A DNA stretch of 64,000 bases from RYN-133 sp963754285 (GCA_963754285.1 CAVWFN010000007.1:868001-932000); one strand, 5' to 3'. Shown: positions 25,950 through 35,340, counted from the first letter of the stretch. The notes: generated from the sequence alone by a model not told the origin. Numbers and translations are program-made.

Positions 25950-27379
25950 GCGCTGCCCACCGCCAGCGGTTGCGCTTCGGGACGGGCCGGGGGCGTCGTT
26001 GCGGGGCGTCGTGCCGCGTCGGAGATGCGCAGGAGCAACGCGAGCAGGATCCAGCTGCCGATCAGGGAAGATCCGCCATAGGAAAGGAACGGTGTCGTCA
26101 GGCCCGTCTCGGGAAGCAGCCGCGTGACCCCGGCGACCACTACGAACAGTTGCAAAGCGACGAGGAACGACAGGCCGGTCGCGAGCAGCTTGCCGAACGC
26201 GTCGCGCACCGCGATAGCAGCAGCCAGGCCGCGGCCCACGAAGATCGAATAGAGCACGAGCAGGGCAACCACTCCGAACAGCCCGATCTCCTCGCCGAAG
26301 GACGACATGATGAAGTCGGTCGCCGGCAACGGGACCAGTTCTGGATGCCCGCTGCCAAGGCCGGCACCGAAGATCCCACCCGTCCCCAAGCCGAACAGCG
26401 ATTGCCGCAGCTGATAACCGTCGCCGTTGTGCTTCGCGTCGAACAGGTGCAGCCACACGTCCACGCGCGTCTGCACCGTGCCGAACAGCTGGTACGAGAC
26501 GTACGCGCCGACCGCGAACAGCAGGATGCCGATGATCACCCAGCTGACGCGCTCCGTGGTCACGTACAACAGCACGACGAACAGGCCGAAGAACATCAGG
26601 GACGTGCCGAGGTCGTGGCCGCGCACGAGCACGCCGATGCAGAGCAACCACACGACCAGCAGCGGCCCGAAGTCGCGCCCGCGTGGCAGGTCGAATCCGA
26701 TGAAGCGCTTGCCCACGGCGAAACCGATCCGGCGGCCCGCCAGCGCGAGCACGTCCCGTTTGGCGACCAGATAGGCGGCACCGAAGATCGTCAGCAGGAT
26801 CTTCGAGAACTCACCGGGCTGGATCGAGAAGCCGGCCAGCCGGATCCAGATGCGCGCGCCGTTGACCTCGCTGAACCGCGCCGGCAACAGGGCGGGCAGC
26901 AGCATGAACACCACACCGACGAGCGCGAGCGTGTAGGCGTAGCGCTGCAGCGAACGGTGGTCGCGGATGAGCATGATCAGCGCGATGAACAGCGCTACGC
27001 CGATCGCCGTCCACAGCACCTGCGTGGGCGCCGAGTCGGAATAGCTCTCACCGAGATCCTTCGCCTGCCGCGCCAACCCGACGTCCAGGCGATGGATCAT
27101 CACGAGACCGAGTCCGTTGAGCAGCACCGCGATCGGCAGCAACAGCGGGTCGGCGTACGGCGCGAGCCGGCGGATGACCAGGTGGGTGATGACACCGATG
27201 ACGATCGGGACAGCCGCGTAGGTGATCAGCCGCGTCGAGAACTTGCCGCCTTGCGCCGCCTCGACCGCGGCCTCGGCCGCGACCACGATGAACACCGCGA
27301 AGATGAGCAGCATCAACTCGGTGTTGCGCCTGGTGGGGATCTTCAGCGCCTGGGTTCCCGGTGCGGTCACGGCTAGCAT
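25946..27379 (-). CDS. rodA: RodA/FtsW SEDS-family peptidoglycan glycosyltransferase
   Basis: This protein of about 477 residues has ten or more hydrophobic segments. SEDS signatures include GARIWIRLAGFSIQPGEFSK, with the conserved Trp and Glu, GGIFGAGLGSG and LLPETGLTTPFLSYGGSSL. The ATG at 27379 overlaps the stop of pstP. The open frame extends far upstream antisense and out of frame with pstP, and that part is not coding. It polymerises glycan strands from lipid II together with PbpA, with which it is translationally coupled. Confidence 0.92.
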   Translation of the reverse strand: MLAVTAPGTQALKIPTRRNTELMLLIFAVFIVVAAEAAVEAAQGGKFSTRLITYAAVPIVIGVITHLVIRRLAPYADPLLLPIAVLLNGLGLVMIHRLDVGLARQAKDLGESYSDSAPTQVLWTAIGVALFIALIMLIRDHRSLQRYAYTLALVGVVFMLLPALLPARFSEVNGARIWIRLAGFSIQPGEFSKILLTIFGAAYLVAKRDVLALAGRRIGFAVGKRFIGFDLPRGRDFGPLLVVWLLCIGVLVRGHDLGTSLMFFGLFVVLLYVTTERVSWVIIGILLFAVGAYVSYQLFGTVQTRVDVWLHLFDAKHNGDGYQLRQSLFGLGTGGIFGAGLGSGHPELVPLPATDFIMSSFGEEIGLFGVVALLVLYSIFVGRGLAAAIAVRDAFGKLLATGLSFLVALQLFVVVAGVTRLLPETGLTTPFLSYGGSSLIGSWILLALLLRISDAARRPATTPPARPEAQPLAVGSA

Positions 27380-28956
27380 CCAGGAGTCGGCGAGCCGGTC
27401 GACGACGGGCTGGTCGGGCTGCCGGTGGTGGACGAGCCCGTGGACGGTGCGGACGGTGAGCTGACCGGGGGAGATTTCGTCGCCGAGCTCACCAGCGACT
27501 TCGCGCTCGAGGTGGCGTGTGAGACGACCGACGATGCAGCGCGAACGGGCCGCTTGGTGGCGGCGACACGGGACGCGCTCACCGCGGCCTTCGTGTGCGC
27601 CGAGCTGCGCGGGTGCGGTGTGTTGTGGGGCGTCGTGCGCGCGGTGTGTGACGCAGTTCGCGACGTCGACGGCGATTTCGAGGTCGACCTGCTGGTCGAG
27701 CCGGACGTGCGGCTCGCCAGCGTCGATACGGTGTCGGTCGCCGACGGCGAGGCCGACGCTGTCCCGGTCCGGCACGGCGGAGCCGTCTCGTTGTGCAGCC
27801 GCTGCACGATGCGGATCGCGTCGGACTTGCTGCTCGCGGTGATGCCCGACTCGACCTGCGAGCGCCAGGCCGGGTTGAGGTCGGCCAGCTTCAGGTCGGT
27901 GTTGCGGTACACCTCGGAAAACTTGATCGGCCCGAACGACGCGTTGACGCCCTTGTAGATCACGACCTCGTCGCCGGCACGTCCGACGTAGTACTGCGTC
28001 TGCGCCCAGGCGTACGTCCCGCCGAGCGCGGCGAAGATGAGCACGAGGATGCCGAGGATGATCGCCGGCGTCTTCCAGCGTCCCTTGCGTTTGGTCGGCT
28101 CCGTCTCGGCCGCCGGACGTGGCGGACGGGACATGGCCGCGGCGCGCTCGGCGGCGCTGTCGGTCGGCGACGCTTCGGCGGCCGCCGGATCGACGAACGC
28201 GCCGTCGCGGACGGGGACGTCGTCGACCACGTCGCCGGGCCGGGCGTTCACGACGTCGGCGACGATGACCGTCACGTTGTCGGGCCCGCCGCCGCGCAAC
28301 GCCAGCTCGACGAGGCGATCGGCGCATTCCTGCGGGTCGATGATCCGCAGCGCCTCGGCCATCGTCTCGATGGACACGACATCGGACAGTCCGTCCGAGC
28401 ACAGCAGGTAACGATCGCCGTCGTGCGCCTCGCGGATGGAGACGTCGGGCTCGACCTCGGCGCCGCGCAGCGCGCGCAGGATCACCGACTTGCGCGGGTG
28501 GTCCTTCGCCTCGTCCGGGGTGAGCTTGCCCGAGTCGACGAGGTACTGGACGTAGGTGTCGTCGTGGGTGATCTGGTTGAGCTCGCCGTCGCGCAGCAGA
28601 TACGCCCGCGAGTCGCCGACGTGCACCAGCGCCGCTTGCGAGCCCGCGAAGCGAAGCGCGGTCAACGTCGTGCCCATGCCGTCGAGTTCGGCGTTCTGCT
28701 CGACCGCGTCGGCGATGCGCTGGTTCGCCTCGAGGACGGCGCCGCGCAGGGCTGCGATCAGGTCGCCGGGAACTCGGTCGTCGTCGAGCGGCTCCATCGT
28801 CCCGATGACGATCTTGCTGGCGACCTCACCCGCTGCGTGCCCGCCCATGCCGTCGGCGATTGCGAGCAACCGGGGACCGGCATAGACGGAGTCCTCGTTG
28901 TTACCCCGGACCAGGCCGAGGTCGGACCGGACCGCGTAACGCAGCGTCAGAGCCAT
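27373..28956 (-). CDS. pstP: PstP, PP2C-family Ser/Thr phosphatase
   Basis: This 527-residue membrane phosphatase reverses PknB phosphorylation. The catalytic domain, residues 1-235, has the PP2C metal motifs VRGNNEDSVYAG, IADGMGGHAAGEVAS, GDSRAYLLRDGEL, LLCSDGLSD and GGPDNVTVIV. A transmembrane helix follows near residue 310 (AIILGILVLIFAALGGTYAW), then an extracellular domain and a long Ser/Thr-rich tail of about 120 residues. The gene is separated from fhaB by only 3 bases. The tail is longer than in mycobacterial PstP and looks like a wall-spanning linker. Confidence 0.92.
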   Translation of the reverse strand: MALTLRYAVRSDLGLVRGNNEDSVYAGPRLLAIADGMGGHAAGEVASKIVIGTMEPLDDDRVPGDLIAALRGAVLEANQRIADAVEQNAELDGMGTTLTALRFAGSQAALVHVGDSRAYLLRDGELNQITHDDTYVQYLVDSGKLTPDEAKDHPRKSVILRALRGAEVEPDVSIREAHDGDRYLLCSDGLSDVVSIETMAEALRIIDPQECADRLVELALRGGGPDNVTVIVADVVNARPGDVVDDVPVRDGAFVDPAAAEASPTDSAAERAAAMSRPPRPAAETEPTKRKGRWKTPAIILGILVLIFAALGGTYAWAQTQYYVGRAGDEVVIYKGVNASFGPIKFSEVYRNTDLKLADLNPAWRSQVESGITASSKSDAIRIVQRLHNETAPPCRTGTASASPSATDTVSTLASRTSGSTSRSTSKSPSTSRTASHTARTTPHNTPHPRSSAHTKAAVSASRVAATKRPVRAASSVVSHATSSAKSLVSSATKSPPVSSPSAPSTGSSTTGSPTSPSSTGSPTPGC

Positions 28957-28959
28957 CGT

Positions 28960-29448
28960 CTAACGCAACTCCAGCACGGTCTTACCGATGCGCAGTGGGA
29001 CGCCGACCTCCATGGGGACGGGTCCGTCGAGCTTGCGCTGCCCGAGGTAGGTGCCGTTGGTCGAGCCGAGGTCTTCGACGACCCACATCCCGTCCTGATG
29101 GCTGATTCGCGCGTGCCGGGTGCTCGCATAGTCGTCGGTGAGCACGAGCGTCGAGTCGTTCGCGCGTCCGATCAGCACCGGCGCACCGGTCAGGCCGATG
29201 CGGGTGCCCTGCAAGCCGCCCTCGGTGACGACGAGTTGGGTCGGTCCGCGGTTGGCGCCACCGCTGCCGCCCCGCGCGGACGCGGCACCCGACTTCGAAC
29301 CCCGGCGCCGGGCCGGTGGGGTGGCGACGCGAGCCTGCCCGCTGGTGCGCAGGTCGCCGCGGATCACGCGGACGGCGGCGAACACGAACAGCCAGAGCAG
29401 CGCGAGAAAACCGAAGCGCATGACCTGCAGCGCGAGAGCCGAGTTCAC
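28960..29448 (-). CDS. fhaB: FhaB/FipA-like FHA-domain membrane protein
   Basis: This 162-residue protein has an N-terminal membrane helix (FGFLALLWLFVFAAVRVI), an Arg/Gly-rich linker and a C-terminal forkhead-associated domain. The FHA domain includes VLIGRANDSTLVLTDDYAST, RHARI and VEDLGSTNGTYLGQRKL, which bind phosphothreonine. It is a substrate or adaptor of the PknB system in homologs. The GTG start overlaps the fhaA stop (GTGA), indicating coupling. Confidence 0.9.
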   Translation of the reverse strand: MNSALALQVMRFGFLALLWLFVFAAVRVIRGDLRTSGQARVATPPARRRGSKSGAASARGGSGGANRGPTQLVVTEGGLQGTRIGLTGAPVLIGRANDSTLVLTDDYASTRHARISHQDGMWVVEDLGSTNGTYLGQRKLDGPVPMEVGVPLRIGKTVLELR

Positions 29449-30278
29449 GCGTTGTCCTGGTTGAAGACCATTCGCGTGTGTCCCAGGCGGACGACGTCTC
29501 CGTGCCGCAACATATGACTGCCGATCTCGTGCCCGTTGACGGTCGTCCCGTTCGTGGAGCCGAGGTCGTAGATGGTGGCGCGCTGGCCGTCGTACTGCAC
29601 GTCGACGTGACGCCGCGAGACGCCCTGGTCGAGCAGCTGCAGATCGGACTCGGAGCCGCGGCCGATCACGTTGCTGCCGTAGCGAAGCTCGAAACGCTGG
29701 TTGGTCGAGTCGACGACGAACACCGCGCGTGACTGGCGCGGCTGTTGCTGCGGCGGGGCGTACTGCGGGGGCGGCGTCGGTTGCGGCTGCTGCGGCGGAC
29801 GATGCGGCTGCGGTGCGTATCCGTCCTGCTGCTGGTAGTCCGCCGGCGCGACGCCCGGCATGACCGGCATCGACAGCGAGTCGTGCGGGCGCCTCCGCGG
29901 CGGGGCGTTGGATTCCATGCGGGACGCCACGCCGAATACGCCGGTGTGCAACTCGTCATCGCGCGCGAGGTAGACCTCGACGTCGCCGACAGTGCTCCAG
30001 CGGTTCTCGTCGAGGTGTTCCTGGACTAGCTCGGCGAGCGCGGCGGTCAGCTGCGCCTCCCACGGGACGAGGCGCTCGTAGTCGGACTGCGAGAGCGTGA
30101 CGCGGTAGCGGTTCGGGCACATCACCTGCCCGCTGCCCATGACGTTCTTGCGGTCGGCCGCTTCACGCTGCAGCGCAGTGCCGATCTCGACCGGCTCGAC
30201 CTGGCCCTTGAACACCCGCGCGAAGGCGCCGCCGACGAGGCCCTCGAGGCGGCGCTCGAAGCGCTGAGCCAGGCTCAC
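29445..30278 (-). CDS. fhaA: FhaA, DUF3662 and FHA-domain protein
   Basis: This 277-residue protein has an N-terminal DUF3662 domain (RFERRLEGLVGGAFARVFKG, then VEPVEIGTALQREA), a Pro/Gln-rich linker and a C-terminal FHA domain (GSNVIGRGSESDLQLLD, RRHVDVQYDG, DLGSTNGTTVNGHE). FhaA binds phosphorylated partners, such as the MviN pseudokinase domain in mycobacteria, and regulates peptidoglycan synthesis. The GTG at 30278 has AGGTTGG upstream. It is the first gene of the minus-strand cluster. A candidate promoter lies about 95 bases upstream. Confidence 0.92.
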   Translation of the reverse strand: MSLAQRFERRLEGLVGGAFARVFKGQVEPVEIGTALQREAADRKNVMGSGQVMCPNRYRVTLSQSDYERLVPWEAQLTAALAELVQEHLDENRWSTVGDVEVYLARDDELHTGVFGVASRMESNAPPRRRPHDSLSMPVMPGVAPADYQQQDGYAPQPHRPPQQPQPTPPPQYAPPQQQPRQSRAVFVVDSTNQRFELRYGSNVIGRGSESDLQLLDQGVSRRHVDVQYDGQRATIYDLGSTNGTTVNGHEIGSHMLRHGDVVRLGHTRMVFNQDNA

Positions 30279-30371
30279 GTGGTCCAACCTCCGTCCGGGC
30301 AATCGCGGGGGTGCGATGCCGAGGTCGAGTGCGCGCGCGAGGCAGCCGCGCACTCGCGTGCGTAGCCTCGG

Positions 30372-30402
30372 ATTCTACTGGGACGCAGCTGGTCGCCCGC
30401 AA
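30372..30402 (-). promoter_or_regulatory. Candidate promoter of the fhaA-pknB cluster
   Basis: On the minus strand, TTGCGG (30402-30397) and TAGAAT (30377-30372) are separated by 19 bases. The -10 match is good and the spacing somewhat long. It lies about 95 bases upstream of the fhaA start in a 227-base region without genes, shared with the divergent tRNA gene. This is a pattern match only. Confidence 0.35.
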
Positions 30403-30505
30403 AACGGTGCAGACGGAGCACTCAGCGAGCAAACGCCGGCGAGCCCGGCCCGCCCACCGTGCTACCGTTTCCGGCGTTGTCATGGGCCCGTGAAAGCGGG
30501 CCGCC

Positions 30506-30588
30506 GGGCAAGTGGCGGAATGGCAGACGCGCACGGTTCAGGTCCGTGTGTCCGAAAGGACGTGGGGGTTCAACTCCCCCCTTGCCCA
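30506..30588 (+). tRNA. tRNA-Leu, anticodon CAG
   Basis: The acceptor stem GGGCAAG at 30506-30512 pairs with CTTGCCC at 30581-30587, with discriminator A at 30588. The D-arm contains GGCGGAATGGCAGACGCG, typical of leucine tRNAs. The anticodon CAG is at 30539-30541. A variable arm follows (TGTCCGAAAGGACG), then the T-arm GGGGGTTCAACTCCCCC. The 83-base length with a long variable arm fits a class II tRNA. CCA is not encoded. A leucine tRNA next to fhaA is also found in mycobacteria. Confidence 0.95.
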
Positions 30589-30626
30589 CTCACTTCTCAG
30601 CGTTTCGCGAACCCACCCGCGGTTGT

Positions 30627-31445
30627 TCAGGACGACAGTCGGTGGCAGATCTTGTTGGTGACCGACAACTGGATCGTCGGGTCCGAGGCGAACAGCGTGC
30701 CGAAGTACTGCACGTAGGCCAGCCGGTTGTCCTTGGCGACCAGGTAGGTCACCACGTTGATCAGGTTGATCGAGTTCGCCTTGCCCGAGCGGCGGCTGGA
30801 CAGGTCGCTGTAGACGCGGGCCGCGTCGCACGAGGTCGGTTCCTCGCCGCCGGATGCCTTCGACAACTCCGGGCCCACGCCCTTGAGGGTGGTCACCCTC
30901 GGGTGCTTGCACACCGCGAGCCTGCGGTCCATGTAGAGCCCGAGTTTGCGTACGGCTTGCGGGGAGCGCATGTGGAAGACGACCTCGGTGAAGTTGAAGT
31001 ACTTCGATGCGTTGGTCAGCGTGTAGTACCCGGTGTCGAGCACGTCGTGGAACTGCTCGGCCGGGACCGCGGTGATGACCTCCATGCAGCCGAAGATCTG
31101 CTTCGTGCCCGGGGACGCGATACCGCGGTTGCCGGACTTCATGATCGGCGGGTGTGGCGCCTTGAAGCCTGCGCCGAGGTCACTCTTGGTCAGGAACTCC
31201 GCGGCACTCACCCGGTCGTCAGCCGGCGCCGAGGACGTGGTCGAGGACGACGGCGCCCCGGAGGTCGAGGTCGTCGGCGAGGACGGCCCCGATACCGACG
31301 ACGTGGACGCGCTGGTGTCCGGCGAACCGGCAGTGGACGCGCTGCAGGCAGCGGCCACGCTGACGGCGGCGCACGCCACGAGCACGGCGAGGCTGCGACG
31401 AGGGCGCTGGGCAATGCCCGGGCGGGCGCTCTGCGGGGTCGTCAT
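30627..31445 (-). CDS. Putative secreted lipoprotein of unknown function
   Basis: This protein of about 272 residues begins at ATG 31445. An Arg-rich n-region and a hydrophobic stretch (LAVLVACAAVSVAAAC) end in a cysteine compatible with a weak lipobox. A Ser/Thr/Pro linker of about 45 residues follows. The folded domain contains four or more cysteines (FGCMEV, AVCKHPR, TSCDAA, NKICHRL) that could form disulphides outside the cell. I do not recognise the domain. It is convergent with tRNA-Leu and downstream of an LLM oxidoreductase on the same strand. Confidence 0.65.
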   Translation of the reverse strand: MTTPQSARPGIAQRPRRSLAVLVACAAVSVAAACSASTAGSPDTSASTSSVSGPSSPTTSTSGAPSSSTTSSAPADDRVSAAEFLTKSDLGAGFKAPHPPIMKSGNRGIASPGTKQIFGCMEVITAVPAEQFHDVLDTGYYTLTNASKYFNFTEVVFHMRSPQAVRKLGLYMDRRLAVCKHPRVTTLKGVGPELSKASGGEEPTSCDAARVYSDLSSRRSGKANSINLINVVTYLVAKDNRLAYVQYFGTLFASDPTIQLSVTNKICHRLSS

Positions 31446-31484
31446 GACCCACATTGTGCCCGCTTCGTGATCTTTCGCCCGGGT

Positions 31485-32504
31485 TCAGCGCCAGCCGAGT
31501 TCGGGTGCGACGTCGGTGAGCAGCGAATCGAGGATGTGCGCGCAATAGTCGACGCCGAGCTGATTAGGGATCGTCAGCAGCAACGTGTCAGCCGCGGCGA
31601 TCGCCTCGTCCTCGGCAAGTTCGGCGATCAGTCGGTCGGGCTCGCCGGCGTAGGTCTTGCCGAAGCGCGCGACGCCGCGGTCGAGCTGGCCGACCTGGTC
31701 CTGCGAGCGGGTCTCGCTGCCGAAGTACGCACGGTCGGCGTCGGTCGTGATCGGGAAGATGCTGCGGCTCACCGAGACGCGCGGCTCGCGCTCATGGCCC
31801 GAGTCGGCCCACGCCTTGCGGAACCGCTCGATCTGCTCGGCCTGCAACTGGTGGAACGGCACCCCGGTGTCCTCGCTGAGCAGCGTCGAACTCATCAGGT
31901 TCAGGCCTTGCGCGGCCGTCCACTCCGCGGTCTTGCGGGTGCCGGCGCCCCACCAGATGCGCGAACGCAGCCCTGGCGAATGCGGTTCGACACGAAGCAG
32001 GCCCGGCGGGTTGCCGAACATCGGTCGCGGGTTCGGCTGGGCGAAGCCCTCGCCGGTCAGGACATCGAGGAAGATTCGCGTGTGCTCGCGCGCCATGTCG
32101 GCGTCGTCCTGCCCCTCGTCGGGGACGTGGCCGAAGTACCGATAGCCCTCGATCACCTGCTCCGGTGATCCGCGGCTGATGCCGAGCTGCAGGCGTCCGC
32201 CCGCGATGAGGTCGGCCGCTCCGGCGTCCTCGGCCATGTACAGCGGGTTCTCGTAGCGCATGTCGATCACGCCCGTGCCGATCTCGATGCGGCTCGTGCG
32301 CGCGCCGATGGCCGCGAGCAGCGGGAACGGCGAGGCGAGCTGCCGGGCGAAGTGGTGCACGCGGAAGTACGCGCCGTCGGCGCCCAGCTCTTCGGCGGCA
32401 ACCGCAAGGTCGATCGACTGCTGCAGCACGTCGGCGGCCGTGCGGGCTTGTGAGTACGGCGAATCCGACCAGTGCCCGAACGAGAGGAAACCGATGCGCT
32501 TCAT
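31485..32504 (-). CDS. LLM-class flavin-dependent oxidoreductase
   Basis: This 339-residue luciferase-like monooxygenase family protein is of the FMN-dependent subgroup. Visible features are MKRIGFLSFGHWSDSPYSQA, FRVHHFARQLASPFPLLAAI, IEIGTGVIDMRYENPLYMAE and AGGRLQLGISRGSPEQV. Full family length and the ATG at 32504 are consistent. The substrate is unknown. It is separated by 205 bases from the divergent ABC exporter, with no obvious link. Confidence 0.85.
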   Translation of the reverse strand: MKRIGFLSFGHWSDSPYSQARTAADVLQQSIDLAVAAEELGADGAYFRVHHFARQLASPFPLLAAIGARTSRIEIGTGVIDMRYENPLYMAEDAGAADLIAGGRLQLGISRGSPEQVIEGYRYFGHVPDEGQDDADMAREHTRIFLDVLTGEGFAQPNPRPMFGNPPGLLRVEPHSPGLRSRIWWGAGTRKTAEWTAAQGLNLMSSTLLSEDTGVPFHQLQAEQIERFRKAWADSGHEREPRVSVSRSIFPITTDADRAYFGSETRSQDQVGQLDRGVARFGKTYAGEPDRLIAELAEDEAIAAADTLLLTIPNQLGVDYCAHILDSLLTDVAPELGWR

Positions 32505-32709
32505 GTCAGTGGTGAACGCAGCGCGGGTGGGTGGTCTTCCCTGCCGGTGATCCTGCGGCCCGGCCCAGGGGTTTCACGCCCTATCGCCGCGGTCACCCTG
32601 TGCGCGGCCGGAGTGGGGCGACCACGCAGGAGCGCGGACACTCGTACCATCCTTGTTTGGCCCGGTGCGCACTGTCGGGTCGTTGTACCAACGGATGGAG
32701 CCACCGCCG

Positions 32710-33552
32710 ATGACCTCAGCCAACGTCCGCACGCGCCCTGGCGGTTTCAGCACGTCCAGCGGCGCCATCCCGACGGTGGACCGGGTCATCCAGGTGTGGA
32801 ACTACCGCCGCATCCTCGCGCTGCTGGTGCGCCGCGATCTCAAGGTGCGCTACGCGGGGTCGTTCCTCGGCTACCTCTGGTCAGTGCTCGACCCGCTGCT
32901 GATGAGCTTGGTGTTCTGGTTCATCTTCACCCAGATCTTCCACCGCACCGTCGGCTACCCGCCCTACATCCTGTTCCTCGTCATGGGGCAGATGATCATG
33001 ACGTGGTTCCAGAGCGGCGTGACGGCGACGGCGAAAGCGCTCCGTCAAGAAGCTCAGATGGTGCGCTCGAGCAGCGTGCCGCGCGAGTTGTGGGTCGTAC
33101 GCGTCGCGATGTCCAAGGGCGTCGAGTACGTCTACAGCCTGCCGGTCATCGTGATGTTCGCGGTCGCCTATCGCAAGGTGCCGAACTGGCACATCATCTT
33201 CTTGCCGCTGGCGATGCTGTTGTGCTTCTTCATGGTGCTCAGCGTCGGGTTGATCCTCGCGCCGCTGAACGTGCTGATCCGCGACATCGACCGCGTCATC
33301 CCGATCGTGCTGCGCTTCCTCTTCTACTGCTCGCCGGTCCTCTGGAGCATCAAGGACGTTCCCGCGCACCTGCGTGGCTTCATGGCCTACAACCCGCTGG
33401 CCGGGTTCCTGACGCTGTCCAGGGCGGCGTTCTTCCCGCAAGAACTGAGCTGGCATGCGGTGTTCATCTCGATGATCTCGATTTTCGTGCTGTTCAACAT
33501 CGGCGTCTGGGTCTTTGCGCGCTTCGAGCCCCAGATGCTCAAGGAGATCTGA
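32710..33552 (+). CDS. ABC-2 type permease for polysaccharide/teichoic-acid-type export (Wzm/TagG-like)
   Basis: This 280-residue integral membrane protein with about six helices is of the Wzm/TagG family. It has the conserved entry LLVRRDLKVRYAGSFLGYLW and further segments such as PLLMSLVFWFIFTQIF and VLRFLFYCSPVLWSIKDVP. It forms the channel that, with the adjacent ATPase, exports a lipid-linked glycan. ATG 32710 is preferred over upstream in-frame starts because MTSANVRTRPGG is a plausible cytoplasmic N-terminus. It is coupled to the ATPase gene by a 4-base gap. Confidence 0.88.
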   Translation: MTSANVRTRPGGFSTSSGAIPTVDRVIQVWNYRRILALLVRRDLKVRYAGSFLGYLWSVLDPLLMSLVFWFIFTQIFHRTVGYPPYILFLVMGQMIMTWFQSGVTATAKALRQEAQMVRSSSVPRELWVVRVAMSKGVEYVYSLPVIVMFAVAYRKVPNWHIIFLPLAMLLCFFMVLSVGLILAPLNVLIRDIDRVIPIVLRFLFYCSPVLWSIKDVPAHLRGFMAYNPLAGFLTLSRAAFFPQELSWHAVFISMISIFVLFNIGVWVFARFEPQMLKEI

Positions 33553-33556
33553 GTCG

Positions 33557-34402
33557 ATGTCTGCTCCGTCCTATCCGCCGGGCACGATGCCGAGCCCGAT
33601 CATCAGCGTCCACGACGTCGGCGTGCAGTTCTCGAAGAATCGACGGCGCAAGCGCAGCATGCGCGACCTGCTGTTCAAGGGCACGATGGGCCCGACCACG
33701 CAAGCCACGGACGAGTTCTGGCCGTTTCGTCATGTCACCTTCGACATCAATCCCGGCGAGTCGATCGGCGTGGTCGGACGCAACGGCGCCGGCAAGTCGA
33801 CCCTGCTCCGGCTGATCGCGGGCGTGCTGATCCCGGACGAGGGCGACGTCACCGTCCACGCCGGCGTCGCCCCGCTGATCGCGCTCACCGGCGGCTTCGA
33901 GGGCGAGTTGAGCGGACGCGACAACATCCGCCTCGTGTCGGGCCTGCACGGCATGTCCGAGGCCGAGATCGACGACGCGTTCGACGAGATCGTCGACTTC
34001 TCCGAGATCGGCGACTTCCTCGACACGCCCTACAAGCACTACTCGTCCGGCATGAAGGTGCGCCTGGCGTTCTCGGTCGTGTCAAGGCTCTACGAGCCGA
34101 TCCTGCTCGTGGACGAGGTGCTCGCCGTCGGCGACAAGGCGTTCCGCAACAAGTGCCTCAAGCGCATCGACGACCTGCTCGCCGGCGGAACGACGCTGTT
34201 CATGGTGTCGCACGGCGAGGGTCTGCTCAAGCGCTACTGCGAGCGCGGGCTCTACCTCGACGGCACCGGCCTGAAGTACGACGGCGGGATCGAGGACGCG
34301 ATCGAGATGTACGAGCGCGATCTGGGCACCTGGACCGCGCGCGACACCGACGACTTCCAGATCGACAGCCTTCAGGACGCGATCTCAGCCGACACCGAGT
34401 GA
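33557..34402 (+). CDS. ABC transporter ATP-binding protein for glycan export (Wzt/TagH-like)
   Basis: This 281-residue ATPase has Walker A VVGRNGAGKSTLLRLIAG, a signature motif degenerated to HYSSGMKVRLAFSV, and Walker B PILLVDEVLAVGDKAF. This is the pattern of Wzt/TagH-type exporters without a C-terminal glycan-binding domain. A basic N-terminal segment (FSKNRRRKRSMRDLLF) is also typical. The start ATG 33557 follows AAGGAG located within the end of the permease gene. No glycosyltransferases are adjacent, so the exported glycan cannot be identified. Confidence 0.9.
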   Translation: MSAPSYPPGTMPSPIISVHDVGVQFSKNRRRKRSMRDLLFKGTMGPTTQATDEFWPFRHVTFDINPGESIGVVGRNGAGKSTLLRLIAGVLIPDEGDVTVHAGVAPLIALTGGFEGELSGRDNIRLVSGLHGMSEAEIDDAFDEIVDFSEIGDFLDTPYKHYSSGMKVRLAFSVVSRLYEPILLVDEVLAVGDKAFRNKCLKRIDDLLAGGTTLFMVSHGEGLLKRYCERGLYLDGTGLKYDGGIEDAIEMYERDLGTWTARDTDDFQIDSLQDAISADTE

Positions 34403-34951
34403 GTCGAGGATTGCGGCGGTGACCGTGTCCTCGTCGCGCGAGGCGTCGATCATGTGCAGTAGGCCGCGCTCGCGGTAGTACTCGATCAACGGCCGGGTCG
34501 CCTCGTCGAACACGTGCAACCGGTTGGTGACCGTGTGCTCGTTGTCATCAGCGCGGCCCTGCTGTTCGGCGCGGCGCAGGATGCGCCGGATCAGCTCCTC
34601 ACGCGCGACGTCGAGGTAGATCGCGGCGTCAGGGCCCGCGCCGGCCTGTTCGGCCAGCGCTCGGGCTGCGACGGCCTGCTCGACCGAACGCGGGAACCCG
34701 TCGAGCAGGTAGCCGCCGGCCGCGGCCGCCGCCGTGACCTTGGGCAGCAGCAGATCGAGCATGATGCGGTCGGGCACCAGGTCGCCGCGGTCGAGCAATT
34801 CGGCGACCTCGCGGCCGATCTCGGTGTGCCCCGACACCTCGGCGCGCAGCAGATCACCGGCAGCGATGTGCTCGACGCCGAGCCGGTGGGCCAACCGTTC
34901 GCCCTGCGTCCCCTTGCCGGAGCCGGGCGGACCGATCAGCAGGACTCTCAT
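34385..34951 (-). CDS. adk: Adenylate kinase (short-LID form)
   Basis: This 188-residue nucleoside monophosphate kinase has P-loop GPPGSGKGTQGERLA, the AMP-binding region AAGDLLRAEV, YLLDGFPRSVEQA, and a short LID segment RRAEQQGRADD. The small LID without zinc cysteines matches actinobacterial Adk. The usual actinobacterial adk lies in the secY-map region, so this may be a second copy, but that cannot be checked here. The 3' end overlaps the Wzt-like gene by 18 bases on the opposite strand. Confidence 0.85.
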   Translation of the reverse strand: MRVLLIGPPGSGKGTQGERLAHRLGVEHIAAGDLLRAEVSGHTEIGREVAELLDRGDLVPDRIMLDLLLPKVTAAAAAGGYLLDGFPRSVEQAVAARALAEQAGAGPDAAIYLDVAREELIRRILRRAEQQGRADDNEHTVTNRLHVFDEATRPLIEYYRERGLLHMIDASRDEDTVTAAILDSLGVG

Positions 34952-35340
34952 CGCGACACACCCTCGGCCACGCTCTGCATGCCTTTACCCTCGCACTCGG
35001 CCCGTATGCGGGGCCCGCCGGGGCCACATTCGGTCGATTCAGGCGTCCGGACGGCAATCTCAAGGCGATAATCGGACATATAGGGCGGATGCGCAGCTAC
35101 GGATTCCGAAGCTCAAGGCTAACTCCGCAACGGATTCAGCGGAGTTGGCCCCTCCGAACCATAACCTTCCATGTTTCTTGCCAGTAGCTTGAGAAAGGTA
35201 TTGACCTAACGCGGAACTAACAGCAAGATAAGTCCTACCGGAACGGCTCACAGAGACGAAACATCGAAGTGAGAATCCGGTGAGATATGGGTAAGAACCC
35301 ACTGCAAGGCCCCGGCCCCCGCCGGCACAACTGAATCCTT

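Noticed and set aside
35060..35302. 80-residue minus-strand frame
   Set aside because: No ribosome-binding site or recognisable similarity, and it lies in an AT-richer region with RNA-like structure.
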